A model generated the notes under the pieces. It ran no database searches and was not told where the DNA came from. It was given only the letters and a program-made list of their open reading frames with translations. A stretch of DNA of 64,000 nt from Peribacillus frigoritolerans. Lineage in GTDB: Bacteria; Bacillota; Bacilli; Bacillales; DSM-1321. Position numbers and translations under genes: made by a program. Below are positions 1 to 10,189 of the stretch, in pieces. Position 1 is the stretch's first letter. Every line of letters begins with the position of its first letter. The stretch covers positions 4,444,778 to 4,508,777 of the forward strand of contig NZ_KV440950.1 in assembly GCF_001636405.1 (NCBI RefSeq), read 5' to 3'.

Positions 1-1150
1 TGTTAAATACTTGCTCGACATCTTTGTCTCCCCTGCCTGATAAATTAACGATCAGTATATCATCCCTTGTTAACTCTTTAGCGAGCTTCATGGCGTGAGC
101 TAGGGCATGTGAGCTTTCGAGAGCCGGAATGATTCCCTCTGTTTTGGATAATACCTGAAAAGCCTCAAGAGCTTCTTCCCCTTTTACCGTCACATACTCC
201 GCTCGTCCGCTTTCTTTCAAAAAACTATGCTCGGGCCCCACGCTCGGGTAATCCAAACCTGCAGCTATAGAGAATGTCGGTTTTGGTTCTCCTTGTTCAT
301 CCACTAACGTCAAACTTTTGAATCCATGCAATACTGCCGGGACACCTTGCGAAATACTTGGGGCTTCAATTGGCTCTACACCAATTAAACGGACATTATC
401 TTCATCAATATAATGAGCAAAAGCACCGATCGCATTACTTCCCCCTCCTGCACAAGCAATGATCGCAGTTGGCAGTTTTCCTTCCTTTTCAAGGATTTGG
501 CGTTTTGATTCTTCACTTATGATTGATTGGAAATGTTTAACGATCGTTGGATATGGGTGTGGCCCCACTGCTGAACCAAGCAAGTAGAAAGTATTTTCAT
601 AGTTTTGCACCAAGTCATTCAATGCCTCATCAACAGCATCCTTCAATCGACCCTGTCCCTTTTCGACCGCTACGACTTTTGCCCCCAGCAATTCCATCCG
701 AAAGACATTCAATGCCTGCCTCTCCGTATCCAGCTTACCCATATAGATCACACACTCCATGCCAAACATCGCACATGCTGTCGCAGTCGCCACACCATGC
801 TGTCCTGCTCCTGTTTCTGCGATGATGCGTTTAGCACCCCTTCGTTTAGCGAGCAGGATTTGTCCGATCGCATTATTAATTTTATGAGCACCTGTATGAT
901 TCAGATCTTCACGCTTCAAGTATATTTTTGCCCCGCCAACCTTTTCCGTTAAATTCTTTGCAAGTGTTAACGGGTTTTCGCGTCCGACATATTCTTTCAG
1001 ATAATATCGGAACTCCTCAATGAATTCCGGGTCATCCTTATATTTCAGGAATTCCGTTTCTAAAATATCCATAACTTCCTGAAGTTCACCCGGTATAAAG
1101 CTTCCACCGAACTCACCAAAGTATCCCTTGCTCTTGATCTCACTCGTCAT
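1..1150 (-). CDS. trpB: Tryptophan synthase beta chain (TrpB), 3' end cut by window edge
   Basis: I translated this gene directly from the minus strand. It starts at ATG 1150, with a good ribosome binding site (plus-strand ctccttt, 1162-1168), and stays open to base 1 for about 383 codons. TrpB is usually about 400 residues, and the visible end reads [10 protein letters not shown], a motif close to the family C-terminus, so only a few codons are missing. The PLP-lysine motif [22 protein letters not shown] and the glycine-rich [12 protein letters not shown] phosphate loop are all present. The enzyme joins indole (normally channelled from TrpA) to serine to make tryptophan. It is not preceded by trpA or other trp genes on the visible side: its upstream neighbour is addA, separated by a terminator, and it has its own promoter. 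Whether trpA follows lies outside the window. I see no frameshift. Confidence 0.93.
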   Translation of the reverse strand, partial: MTSEIKSKGYFGEFGGSFIPGELQEVMDILETEFLKYKDDPEFIEEFRYYLKEYVGRENPLTLAKNLTEKVGGAKIYLKREDLNHTGAHKINNAIGQILLAKRRGAKRIIAETGAGQHGVATATACAMFGMECVIYMGKLDTERQALNVFRMELLGAKVVAVEKGQGRLKDAVDEALNDLVQNYENTFYLLGSAVGPHPYPTIVKHFQSIISEESKRQILEKEGKLPTAIIACAGGGSNAIGAFAHYIDEDNVRLIGVEPIEAPSISQGVPAVLHGFKSLTLVDEQGEPKPTFSIAAGLDYPSVGPEHSFLKESGRAEYVTVKGEEALEAFQVLSKTEGIIPALESSHALAHAMKLAKELTRDDILIVNLSGRGDKDVEQVFN

Positions 1151-1189
1151 ACTCTTCTCTACTCCTTTAAAAAGGTATTTTTCTCAACT

Positions 1190-1219
1190 AGTATATAGTA
1201 AGCATTTACACTTTTTCAA
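1190..1219 (-). promoter_or_regulatory. Candidate sigma-A promoter of trpB
   Basis: Read on the minus strand: TTGAAA (plus 1214-1219), an 18-base spacer and TATACT (plus 1190-1195). It lies between the addA terminator and the trpB start, so trpB is probably transcribed separately from addBA. I saw no T-box or TRAP repeats in this leader. Confidence 0.6.
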
Positions 1220-1239
1220 ACTATTCTGTTTATTTAACC

Positions 1240-1267
1240 AAAAAGAAGCGTCCCACATCAATGGGAC
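1240..1267 (-). terminator. Rho-independent terminator of addBA
   Basis: Stem GTCCCAT/GTGGGAC (plus 1250-1267), followed on the minus strand by a short T-rich run. It sits just after the addA stop. Confidence 0.75.
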
Positions 1268-1279
1268 ACTCCTTCTCTC

Positions 1280-4200
1280 TTATACTTCCAATAAATGCGA
1301 GCCGTCAAAGAAAAACAAGTAACGGCCGGTTACCTTCTTATTCATTATTCCTTCAACAGCCCTCGTATAAAGCTGAAGCTGCATCTGGTATCGATCGGCA
1401 AGAATCCCTTTAGCCCCTTCGTACCCGCTTGCAAAACGGCCGGTGATCGTATCCGTTTTATAGTCGAGAAGCACAAGACCTTGTTCATCCTCAAAGATAC
1501 AATCAATCACCCCTTGGATAAGGACTTCTTCATCTCCAGCTGTCCAATCGCTGTAAGCTTCCTTTGCAGGCAGCGACATCGTAAATGGCACTTCACGGCG
1601 AATGCTTTGGGCCCTCTGCATTCTTTTGCCGATTTCACTATCGAAGAAATCGACGATCGTCTCCGGATCCACAGCTTCTTTCTGTTCCTCCGTCAACAGC
1701 TCACGTTGAATCAGATCAATGATCAGTTGCTGAATCGATTGAATGGTAATCTCTTTAGATAAATCAATATGCTGCATGACTAAATGTGTAATCGTACCCC
1801 TTTCAGCAGGAGTCAGTGACTTTTCTTGCATGAAAGTCGGCCGCTTCGTGATAGGCCGCTTAAATTTACGCAACAGCTCTGTGGAGCTTTGCTCGTCCTT
1901 GAGTTCATATTGACGTTTTAATTCAGAAACGGATTGCTTGGAACGATACACCGTCGCCTCATGCTCGGGGTACTCCCATTCCAGCTGTTCCTTGATATCA
2001 TCATAAAACTCGGAAACGATGCCGACCTTCTCCGATTTCTGGACATGTTCAAGCATTTGCTCTTGAACCAGTGCCTCTTCCTCATCCAGAACAGCAAGCT
2101 CTTCACTTGGAATGACGGAAATGGACCAATTCGATGGATGCGACTCCATTTCCAGGCCAAGACCTGCAGCACCAAGAGAATCCCGATGTCGGACAAGGGA
2201 TGGACCAATCCAATCAAGATAACTTTTTGCACCTGCCCGTACATAGTCCTTCAATAGCCAATCTCCATGTGCCGCATTACTTTCCCAGTTCTGCTGCGTT
2301 TTTTCTGCATCATTGATACTGGCAATCAAATAAAGCTTTTCCTTAGCCCTTGTTAGCGCCACGTAGAGGACACGCATCTCCTCGGCAATTAATTCAAGCT
2401 GCTTTTTTTTCTTAAAAGCCAATTGAGGGAGGGATGGATAAGTTATCCGTAATTCGGAATTCACATACTTTGCCGCAAAGCCATAATCTTTATCCAGTAA
2501 ATAGGACTTTCGTAAATCCATCATATTGAATTGCTTGGAAAGACCGGCAATGAACACGATCGGGAACTCAAGCCCCTTTGACGAGTGAATTGTCATCAGC
2601 CGGACTACATCTTCCTGTTCTCCTAAAGCCCGAGCTGCCCCTAAATCATCTCCACGTTCTTGCATCCTTTCTATGAACCGCAAGAAACGGAACAGACCGC
2701 GGAAAGAACTTGCTTCATATTGCCTTGCCCTGTCATATAGCGCTCGTAAATTGGCCTGACGCTGTTTGCCGCCCGGCATCCCACCTGCAAAATCATAAAA
2801 CTGCGTTTCGCGGTATAGGAGCCAGATCAGATCTGATAATGCCTCCTGCCTGGCAAGCTTCCGCCACTTCACTAGTTTTTTATAAAATGCAGAGGCTTTT
2901 TCATAAAGCCCCGGATGTTCTTCAGGGTCACTCTTTCTGTAAAAATCAGCTAGTGCTTCGTAATAGCTTCCTGTATGGAATAAACGCACCTTTGACATCT
3001 CTTCTTCATCCAACCCGACGATAGGTGAACGGAGAACGGAAGCCAATGGGATATCCTGTTGCGGATTATCAATCACCTTCAATAGGGATATCATGATGGC
3101 CACTTCGGTCGCTTCAAAATACCCCGTGGATAAATTAGCATATATTGGAATTCCCTGCTTTTTAAATTCCTCCATGATTTGCGGTGCCCATGGCATCGAA
3201 CGAAGAAGAATGACCATGTCCCGATAAGTGGCAGATCGGTACCTTTTGGTTTTCGTATCATATATCCGATGCTTTTCGCTTATAGCCTTTTTAATGAGCT
3301 TGGCCATCTGCCTTGCTTCGAGCTGCGCTTTTTCAAGCTCCTCAGCCTCAAATCCGCCATCATATCCTTCCATTTCCGAATGAGCTTCAGGATCGGCTGC
3401 TCCATCAATTAAATGGAGTTCGATCGGGTATCGATTGTCTTCGGGATATGGGGCACCTTTTTTCAATTGGGCATCTTCATCATAATCAATCTCACCGACT
3501 GTAATGCCCATCAACTGTTGAAACAAGAAATTGGTCCCATCAAGAACTTCCTTTCGGCTCCGGAAATTGCGGTTTAAATCAATTTTCAGCCCGGAATCAA
3601 CACCGTCATGGGTAAATCGTGTGTATTTTCCAAGGAAGAGATTCGGTTCTGCAAGCCTGAACCGGTAAATGGACTGCTTGACATCGCCTACCATGAAAAG
3701 ATTCCCATCATATTCTCCGTCAGCCGTCACCAATTTTAAGATCGATTCCTGAACCAGGTTCGTGTCCTGGTATTCATCCACTAATACCTCTTTGAACTGG
3801 TTCCTGTATTCGATGGCTGCCGCTGAAGGTTTTCGTTCACCATCCACCGTTTCCCCTGTCAAAATTTGAAGACAATAATGTTCCAAATCGGCGAAATCCA
3901 CCAAGTTCTTTTCTGCTTTTGCAGCAAAGAATCTTTCGTCAAACCGTTTAACAAGCATTACAAGTGTATCGACATAACCCTTAAGCTCCCTTATATCCCG
4001 CAGGTAGCTTTCCGGTTTCCGGGAAAATAACTCTTCCTGTATCGATTTGATGATCTTCTTGGCCTTATCCCGGTACTTGGTAGCCTCATCAGCCACTTCC
4101 TTGATAAAATCTGCACCGGTAAGGCGTTTTGCCGTCCCGAATTTCACGTTTTGGATTTCCTCATAAAGTGCATTCCAGGATTGGTCCTTCACTTCCGAAA

Positions 4201-5014
4201 GTTTAGCAACCAGTGCAAGATCGGCTAGATAGTTCTCAGCCCTTGGAGCCGGCCCCCCAGGGATTTTTGTCAACGCTAGCGAGCGTTCCAATAAATCCCT
4301 GGCCGTGTCCAATTGTAAACCTATATCGAACTTCAATGAATCGATAAACGAAAGATCATCAATCCCATCATCACCTGCCAGCTCATACATGCTGGCGGCA
4401 CCATCGAGCCATCGGTCCGGGTTTGGATTCGATTGCGAAAAATCATGCAGCGACCGAACGATATTCTGAAGTGCATCATCATTTCGATCGCTTGTGAAAG
4501 CATCGACCAAATTAAAGAACTCTTCGTTATCACTTTGGCCATACTGCTCCTCGAAAAGCTCTTCCATCACTTCATCACGGAGCAGCTGGATCTCCGTTGA
4601 ATCTGCAATCCGGAAGCCCGGGTCGATATCCGTCAGATAATAATACTTCCTGATCACCTCTAGACAAAACGAATGGAGTGTGGAAATCGAAGCACGATTA
4701 ATCAAGCTCAACTGCTTACGTAAATGCTGTGAATGCGGATTATCATCGATCGCTTTTTCTAATGCCTCACTTACCCGATGGCGCATTTCGGCAGCCGAGG
4801 CATTGGTGAATGTAACCACGAGCAGTTCATCAACATCGATTGGATCTTCTTCTGAAATGACTTTTTGAATGATCCGATTGACCAGTACCGCTGTTTTCCC
4901 TGAACCCGCAGCGGCCGCAACCAGGATGTCCTGATCTTTAGCCCATATTGCCTTCCATTGATCTTCCGTCCAAGTCACGTCTCCTGGCAGAGCAGGAATT
5001 TTCGTTTTACTCAT
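1280..5014 (-). CDS. addA: ATP-dependent helicase/nuclease subunit A (AddA)
   Basis: AddA is the helicase-nuclease subunit of the AddAB complex, which resects DNA double-strand ends to a Chi site and loads RecA (the Gram-positive counterpart of RecBCD). The 1244 residues show UvrD/Rep superfamily 1 helicase motifs: Walker A AAAAGSGKTAVLVNRI near residues 32-47 and Walker B VDEYQDTN near 410-417. A late MTIHSSKGLEFPIVF helicase motif follows. The C-terminal RecB-type nuclease domain has ERGTITHLVMQHI near 1075 and GVIDC...LDYKTD near 1170-1185. Length is normal for the family. The start ATG at 5014 overlaps the end of addB by 8 bases, which indicates translational coupling. In B. subtilis sbcD/sbcC follow addA; here a terminator and trpB follow instead. 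Confidence 0.98.
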   Translation of the reverse strand: MSKTKIPALPGDVTWTEDQWKAIWAKDQDILVAAAAGSGKTAVLVNRIIQKVISEEDPIDVDELLVVTFTNASAAEMRHRVSEALEKAIDDNPHSQHLRKQLSLINRASISTLHSFCLEVIRKYYYLTDIDPGFRIADSTEIQLLRDEVMEELFEEQYGQSDNEEFFNLVDAFTSDRNDDALQNIVRSLHDFSQSNPNPDRWLDGAASMYELAGDDGIDDLSFIDSLKFDIGLQLDTARDLLERSLALTKIPGGPAPRAENYLADLALVAKLSEVKDQSWNALYEEIQNVKFGTAKRLTGADFIKEVADEATKYRDKAKKIIKSIQEELFSRKPESYLRDIRELKGYVDTLVMLVKRFDERFFAAKAEKNLVDFADLEHYCLQILTGETVDGERKPSAAAIEYRNQFKEVLVDEYQDTNLVQESILKLVTADGEYDGNLFMVGDVKQSIYRFRLAEPNLFLGKYTRFTHDGVDSGLKIDLNRNFRSRKEVLDGTNFLFQQLMGITVGEIDYDEDAQLKKGAPYPEDNRYPIELHLIDGAADPEAHSEMEGYDGGFEAEELEKAQLEARQMAKLIKKAISEKHRIYDTKTKRYRSATYRDMVILLRSMPWAPQIMEEFKKQGIPIYANLSTGYFEATEVAIMISLLKVIDNPQQDIPLASVLRSPIVGLDEEEMSKVRLFHTGSYYEALADFYRKSDPEEHPGLYEKASAFYKKLVKWRKLARQEALSDLIWLLYRETQFYDFAGGMPGGKQRQANLRALYDRARQYEASSFRGLFRFLRFIERMQERGDDLGAARALGEQEDVVRLMTIHSSKGLEFPIVFIAGLSKQFNMMDLRKSYLLDKDYGFAAKYVNSELRITYPSLPQLAFKKKKQLELIAEEMRVLYVALTRAKEKLYLIASINDAEKTQQNWESNAAHGDWLLKDYVRAGAKSYLDWIGPSLVRHRDSLGAAGLGLEMESHPSNWSISVIPSEELAVLDEEEALVQEQMLEHVQKSEKVGIVSEFYDDIKEQLEWEYPEHEATVYRSKQSVSELKRQYELKDEQSSTELLRKFKRPITKRPTFMQEKSLTPAERGTITHLVMQHIDLSKEITIQSIQQLIIDLIQRELLTEEQKEAVDPETIVDFFDSEIGKRMQRAQSIRREVPFTMSLPAKEAYSDWTAGDEEVLIQGVIDCIFEDEQGLVLLDYKTDTITGRFASGYEGAKGILADRYQMQLQLYTRAVEGIMNKKVTGRYLFFFDGSHLLEV

Positions 5015-8000
5015 CGCTCTCCCCCTCTCCCCTTAATAGCTCAAGAACGTCATTTTGTTTCTTCTGTGCCAAATTCCTGAATTGGTTCTCCTCCAGTGAC
5101 TGGTCGAATTGGCATACAGATTTAAAGGAACAGAAGGTACACGGCGTTTTTTCCTTTAATTTGTATGGAGTAATATCCACATCACCATCGACCATTCGAT
5201 CACCAGCTTCCTGATAAATACGGCGCACATGATGATTCAGAAGCGAAAACTCTTCCCTGCTGGCAACTTTGGAAGCCGCCAGGAGCGATCCGTCCTTTTT
5301 AAATCCAGCTGGAATGATATCCGACTTACCCGAATTTTCAATATCAAGCGAGGTATCCATCAACTGAATGACATTTGAATGGTCCAGTACAAGTCCATTC
5401 ATTTTAAAGCTTTTATAAATTTCTTCTTCAATTTTATCCAAACTGAGCATACCCTTTGATTTGACAACGGGATTATGCACATGAAAATACAAAACTCCGG
5501 CTGGAATCGCTTCTTTTCCAATCAGCGACTTGGAATGGGTGACGACGATATCTAGGTATGTCAACATTTGCAGCGCTAGTCCATAATATACTTCACTCAT
5601 GTTCAGTTCCTTTTCACTTGACTTATAATCGAGCACACGCAAATAGACACCCTCATCTTCTTCCGCTTTATCAACGCGGTCGATCCGCCCGATCAATTCC
5701 ATCTTCGTACCGTTTTTCAATGTGAAAGAAAGTGGCGGCAGCTCGCCATTTTTTCCGAATCCAAGTTCTAATCCGATCGGAGCAAAACCGCTCGCCTTTG
5801 CATGTTCACTTAATACGATCGAGGCACGTCCAATCACGTGTTCGAGTTTCCTGCGTAAATAGTGATGGCGGTTCGTACTTAACAAAATCTGGTTTTGGAG
5901 TTTAGGAGCAAGTCTCTCCACAGCAATTCTGGCCAGCTCCAAGCATTGTTCCGGGGTCAATGTAGACCAAGGAATATCATGTTCCTTCAAGTAATCGGCA
6001 ATCATTTTCAACGCTCCATGGAACATCTCGCCTATATCCGGGGCATCCAAACGGAAAATCTGCCTTTCCCTCAATTTCAAGCCATGAGCCGCATAATGGG
6101 AAAACGGGCAGCTATTGAACATTTCCATCCTGGATACACTCGTAAGAATGCTCTCACCGTATAATTGCTTACTTGTTTCCTCAGTTAATTTCTTTGTCCT
6201 ATTTTGATAAAAAAGGCTCGATAAAACCTTAGTTGCTGAAGGACCGGCCATTTCATCATCAATAATGGCATTATATACATCCCACCATAGTGAATGGATT
6301 GGATAGTTCCTTTTCTTCAGCTGCAATTGGGCAGCCAGGTACGAAAGGGCCACATCATGATTCGCTGCATATTTCACCTGTTCCTCTGCAGACAGATCGG
6401 ACGGATCGTTCATATAATACACATCGGAAACGTTAGGCAATACGTCCCTTACCCGTTTCAAATAGGATGAAGGTAAAAGCGCCTTCCCTTCCTCATCGGC
6501 AAGCGGATATGATAAATAAAGGGCCTCGGCAGGCGTAGTGAATGCTTTGTATGCTGTGAACTCCTCATCCAACAGGCGCACCTTCGAACTTGGGGCAACA
6601 TCAAGTCCACCAGCCAGCAGCACATCACGATCACTATCTGAAAATATCCCGTCAGATACTGCTTTTCCCGGCAGAACCCCTTCGTTCAATCCGATAACAA
6701 AAGCTGTCTTCACATCATCCAGGCGGGATAAATCTAGATTAGCGACTAATACTTGGTCAATTGCCGGCGGTACCAAAGAAAATTCAAGAGACTCCAGACC
6801 AGCTTCAATGATTACCGCAAACTGTTTCATGGAAAGCTCTTCCCCGCTCAGCAGTTCAACGAATTGGTCCAATAGGTCGACAACCGCATTCCATGTTTGC
6901 TCATGCTCTCTTGCCGATACCAAATCACCTGCGTCTTCTGCCTCCAGTTTCAGCTTTTCCAATTTTTCCGGTATATGCAATTCTTCAAGATATAGATAAA
7001 GGGCTTCACACAATTCCCTGCCATTAGCAGCCTTTTTAGCCCGTTTTGAGAGCCTCAAGATGGGCTCGGTAAATAATTGCTTCATTTCATTCAACTCTTG
7101 CTCAAGCATCATTTCCTTATCCGTTTGGTTCCGGTCCTCGAGTTCCAGACCGCGGAAGCGCCGGTAGGTCCAACGATCTTTGGACGTCCACCCGCTTCCT
7201 TTAATGCCGCGGGCCAGCACATAGTTTTCCAGCTTATCTACCTGTTCACGCATCCGGTCGTGGTTTTTTTGCAGCGGAAATAGAAGCTCCGTCTTGATTG
7301 CACGAAATACCGGTTCATAACGCCAATAGCCATTGATGATCTCCAAAGTCGAACGAATCAGTTCAATCAGAGGATGATTCAGCATCGTCCGTTTGGAATC
7401 GACGAACAAGGGAATTTGATAATCCCGAAAAACGGTTTGTAAAATATCTGCGTATGCTTCCCCGTTACGGACTAAAATCGCAATATCACGGAAACGGTGC
7501 TGTTTCTGTCTGACCAGCGACAAGATATCCCGGGCAACTCCTTCAATCTCAGCTCTGCGGTTAACTGCCTGGGCGATCGTTACATCAGGTGACTGCTCAA
7601 ACGTTCGTGCAGGACGAATGGAAAAATAAGTTTCCAGATGATTCAGCCCTGGACTCTTTCCAAACCTTTCCGAACTTTTTAAGATTCGATCTTCTGAAAT
7701 CGGTATGCCATTCCTCAATCCAGCCTGATATAGGTGATGATAAAGGTTTCCCGTTTGCCTGAACAATTGCAAATCATCCGGAGCATATTGCCTGTAGGGC
7801 TGATCTAACGTCAGCGAGATCGTTACACTCCTACACAGCTTCATCATTTCTTCAACAATCAATAATTCCTGTGGAGTCAAACTATAAAAACCATCGATAT
7901 ATATATCCGCATTCCTTATATATGAAGACTCTGACATTTTTTCGATCAGCAAAGTGAAATAATCTTCGGAGTCTAAATATTTATTGACCATTTCATCCTC

Positions 8001-8504
8001 AAAAGCCTGATAGACCAATTCAAGATCATGCAGTTTATCCTGAATGCCGCTGCCGGCCTGTGAGGTTTCAGCCAAATAGTTTTGAATGTCATCAGGTTGG
8101 ATGCAATACTGCTTGAACTCAGCCAGCATTAGCTCCATTTGTGCAATGAACCCCTGCTTATCAGCAGATCGACTGAACATCTTTAACTCTTCCTTTTTAT
8201 CATCCATGATCTTCCGTATCAGCATATTAACGCCCACACTGTCAAGATGCAGACGGCTCATCCCCCCGGTTTCCTGAAGAACGCGCCAAGCAAGCCTGCT
8301 AAAACTGAAAACCTGTGTCCGGATCATTCCGGCAAGTCCTGGTGTTTTAATTAATTTATATTCAGATAGAAACGTCATCTGATCAGGAACGAGGTAGATA
8401 ATTGGATTTCCTTCGGGATCTTCTGCCAATTTAGAGCGGATTTCGTCCAATATATTCGAAGTTTTCCCTGTACCCGATCTTCCCAGTAAAAAACGGAGTG
8501 ACAT
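5007..8504 (-). CDS. addB: ATP-dependent helicase/nuclease subunit B (AddB)
   Basis: This is the second AddAB subunit, which carries a second nuclease and the Chi-recognition function. It has 1165 residues, as expected. The N-terminus has a Walker A motif, GRSGTGKT at residues 8-15. The C-terminal nuclease has LDYKSSEKEL near 957-966. The four cysteines of the family's iron-sulfur cluster are visible: one in MFNSCPFSHYA near 800, and three in TPCTFCSFKSVCQF near 1122-1131. The iron-sulfur role is known for B. subtilis AddB. The gene is first in the addB-addA operon and overlaps addA by 8 bases. There is no sign of damage. Confidence 0.98.
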   Translation of the reverse strand: MSLRFLLGRSGTGKTSNILDEIRSKLAEDPEGNPIIYLVPDQMTFLSEYKLIKTPGLAGMIRTQVFSFSRLAWRVLQETGGMSRLHLDSVGVNMLIRKIMDDKKEELKMFSRSADKQGFIAQMELMLAEFKQYCIQPDDIQNYLAETSQAGSGIQDKLHDLELVYQAFEDEMVNKYLDSEDYFTLLIEKMSESSYIRNADIYIDGFYSLTPQELLIVEEMMKLCRSVTISLTLDQPYRQYAPDDLQLFRQTGNLYHHLYQAGLRNGIPISEDRILKSSERFGKSPGLNHLETYFSIRPARTFEQSPDVTIAQAVNRRAEIEGVARDILSLVRQKQHRFRDIAILVRNGEAYADILQTVFRDYQIPLFVDSKRTMLNHPLIELIRSTLEIINGYWRYEPVFRAIKTELLFPLQKNHDRMREQVDKLENYVLARGIKGSGWTSKDRWTYRRFRGLELEDRNQTDKEMMLEQELNEMKQLFTEPILRLSKRAKKAANGRELCEALYLYLEELHIPEKLEKLKLEAEDAGDLVSAREHEQTWNAVVDLLDQFVELLSGEELSMKQFAVIIEAGLESLEFSLVPPAIDQVLVANLDLSRLDDVKTAFVIGLNEGVLPGKAVSDGIFSDSDRDVLLAGGLDVAPSSKVRLLDEEFTAYKAFTTPAEALYLSYPLADEEGKALLPSSYLKRVRDVLPNVSDVYYMNDPSDLSAEEQVKYAANHDVALSYLAAQLQLKKRNYPIHSLWWDVYNAIIDDEMAGPSATKVLSSLFYQNRTKKLTEETSKQLYGESILTSVSRMEMFNSCPFSHYAAHGLKLRERQIFRLDAPDIGEMFHGALKMIADYLKEHDIPWSTLTPEQCLELARIAVERLAPKLQNQILLSTNRHHYLRRKLEHVIGRASIVLSEHAKASGFAPIGLELGFGKNGELPPLSFTLKNGTKMELIGRIDRVDKAEEDEGVYLRVLDYKSSEKELNMSEVYYGLALQMLTYLDIVVTHSKSLIGKEAIPAGVLYFHVHNPVVKSKGMLSLDKIEEEIYKSFKMNGLVLDHSNVIQLMDTSLDIENSGKSDIIPAGFKKDGSLLAASKVASREEFSLLNHHVRRIYQEAGDRMVDGDVDITPYKLKEKTPCTFCSFKSVCQFDQSLEENQFRNLAQKKQNDVLELLRGEGESDE

Positions 8505-8654
8505 CTCTTTTCCCCCTTACAACATAATATCTAGATCCATCATACCAGAAATACTTTCGTCTTTATGACTAGGTTTCTGTTTCCAATTAGATTTACTTTC
8601 TATTATTTTACCGTTTCCCTTAAAAAAACACCAATCGTACGTTCGCGTTTTCCC

Positions 8655-8686
8655 CAAAAGAAAAAGCCCGCATCTTACTCGGGCTT
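8655..8686 (-). terminator. Rho-independent terminator of the signal peptidase gene
   Basis: Stem AAGCCCG/CGGGCTT (plus 8664-8670 and 8680-8686), followed on the minus strand by TTTTCTTTT. It lies immediately after the stop at 8693. Confidence 0.85.
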
Positions 8687-8692
8687 CAACGA

Positions 8693-9256
8693 TCACTCAC
8701 CTGTAAACTTAAAATTGAAATCATTGACCGGCCAATATCGAACATCCACTTTACCGACAACATTTTCTACCGGTATATAACCAAAGTGACGGCTGTCAGC
8801 ACTTTCAAGACGATTATCACCCATGACAAAAAGCTTGCCCTCCGGAACTTTGGTCATATCCGTCAATTCTTTTAATGTAAAATCACCTGTAAAATCCTGT
8901 CCTGGGAAACCTTCCTTGAATTTCTCAAGATAAGGCTCATCCACTTTCTCACCATTTACGTAAAGCCAATCATCTTTATAACGAATACGGTCACCTGCAA
9001 CCCCTATAACCCGCTTAACATAATCTTCTTGTGAATTCGCATGAAAAACAATAATGTCAAAACGGTTGATATCATGAATCTGGTAATTGATTTTATTCAC
9101 GACAAGTTTATTTCCATCTTCAAGGGTCGGCTGCATCGACTTTCCTTCAACATCATAGCTTGAAAAGAGAAATGTACGGATTAAGATGTAAATAACAAAA
9201 GCTATCATCGCTGGTTTTATCCAATCGGATAAAGAATTCTTGTTTGTTTTTTCCAT
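8693..9256 (-). CDS. lepB: Type I signal peptidase (SipS/SipV family)
   Basis: This enzyme removes signal peptides from exported proteins at the outer face of the membrane. The 187-residue protein has one N-terminal membrane anchor (residues about 14-32) followed by the catalytic domain, the compact Bacillus P-type architecture. The catalytic serine is Ser40 in EGKSMQPTL and the general-base lysine is Lys81 in YVKRVIGVAGDR. The conserved box MGDNRLESADSRHFG is present near the C-terminus. It lies downstream of the TVP38-family gene and is followed by a clear terminator. B. subtilis has sipV at the equivalent place beside yhjE, so this is probably its counterpart, although the length is nearer to SipS/SipT. 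Confidence 0.95.
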   Translation of the reverse strand: MEKTNKNSLSDWIKPAMIAFVIYILIRTFLFSSYDVEGKSMQPTLEDGNKLVVNKINYQIHDINRFDIIVFHANSQEDYVKRVIGVAGDRIRYKDDWLYVNGEKVDEPYLEKFKEGFPGQDFTGDFTLKELTDMTKVPEGKLFVMGDNRLESADSRHFGYIPVENVVGKVDVRYWPVNDFNFKFTGE

Positions 9257-9289
9257 CTAGTTCAACCCCTACTGCATTTATATATTAAT

Positions 9290-9904
9290 TTATTGCCCTT
9301 CTTCTCTCTTCATGCTTTTATTTAACCGGACTTCCAGCCTTTTCCCCACATACCATAGGATAAAGATGACGATTCCGATAATGATCGTTCGCACAGGTTT
9401 ATGAATCAATGATACTAAATCGTAACCTACGAAGCTGATCGTAAAAATCATCACCGCCTTCCCTCCAACTACTGCAAGTCCATATTGCAGGGTACTGACT
9501 TTTGAAAGTCCTGCCACGATATTAACGATAGCCGAAGGTGTAAAAGGGAAGCAGAGCAATATGAACAAAGGACCGAATCCATGGCTCTCAACCCATACCA
9601 TCAACCTCTGCACCTGTTTATGTCTTTGCAAAAATCTGAAAAACCTCATTTGACCATATCTTCTAATAATCCAAAAGATCAAAAAGGACCCCGCTACCGC
9701 ACCAATCCAAGAAAATAAAAACCCCCACCAGAGACCAAATGCCGTTGCATTGGCAAGCACGAACACCACTAAGGGCAAAAAAGGCAAAAAAGCTTCCAGC
9801 ATCGGCAGTAAGATTCCGGGAATTGGACCGAATGAGCGATATTGCTGAATAAGTGCCGATATATGATCAAGTGTAAACCACTCACGTATAGTATCCAAAT
9901 CCAT
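9290..9904 (-). CDS. yhjE: TVP38/TMEM64 (DedA-like) membrane protein, YhjE-like
   Basis: This is a polytopic membrane protein of the TVP38/TMEM64 branch of the VTT/DedA superfamily, whose members are linked to lipid scrambling or transport; the exact substrate is unknown. From ATG 9904 it has 204 residues. I prefer this start because a strong GAGGGAG ribosome binding site (plus 9911-9917) precedes it, whereas an ATG six codons upstream would overlap that site. The VTT core includes a WWGFLFSWIGAVAGS stretch, FWIIRRYG and a later LLCFPFTPSAIVNIVAGLS segment, with hydrophobic helices throughout. The C-terminus is basic (KRLEVRLNKSMKREEGQ). The gene sits directly upstream of the signal peptidase gene (33-base gap), so the two are probably co-transcribed. 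Confidence 0.85.
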   Translation of the reverse strand: MDLDTIREWFTLDHISALIQQYRSFGPIPGILLPMLEAFLPFLPLVVFVLANATAFGLWWGFLFSWIGAVAGSFLIFWIIRRYGQMRFFRFLQRHKQVQRLMVWVESHGFGPLFILLCFPFTPSAIVNIVAGLSKVSTLQYGLAVVGGKAVMIFTISFVGYDLVSLIHKPVRTIIIGIVIFILWYVGKRLEVRLNKSMKREEGQ

Positions 9905-10189
9905 AATTATCTCCCTCGACATGCTGCCATCAAAGCAGCATAAACTTATTAAAAACCGTTTATTTTAGATATATCACTTTCCCCCGAAATTGCAAGAATT
10001 ATTATCCATATATCTTCATACTTTCCCTATCTCCGGAAAACATAATCTTGTTAACGAATATTTCTAGATTTATCAAAACTGCTTGCATAACCACTGAAAA
10101 TACATTAGGATAAAAACAGAACAAGTGTTCCTATTTTTACAGGATATACATATTAGTATTAAAAACGCGCTATTTAGAAAGGGGCGGTC

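Noticed and set aside
547-952. Plus-strand frames over trpB
   Set aside because: They are shadows of the trpB coding strand; the minus-strand translation shows all TrpB motifs.
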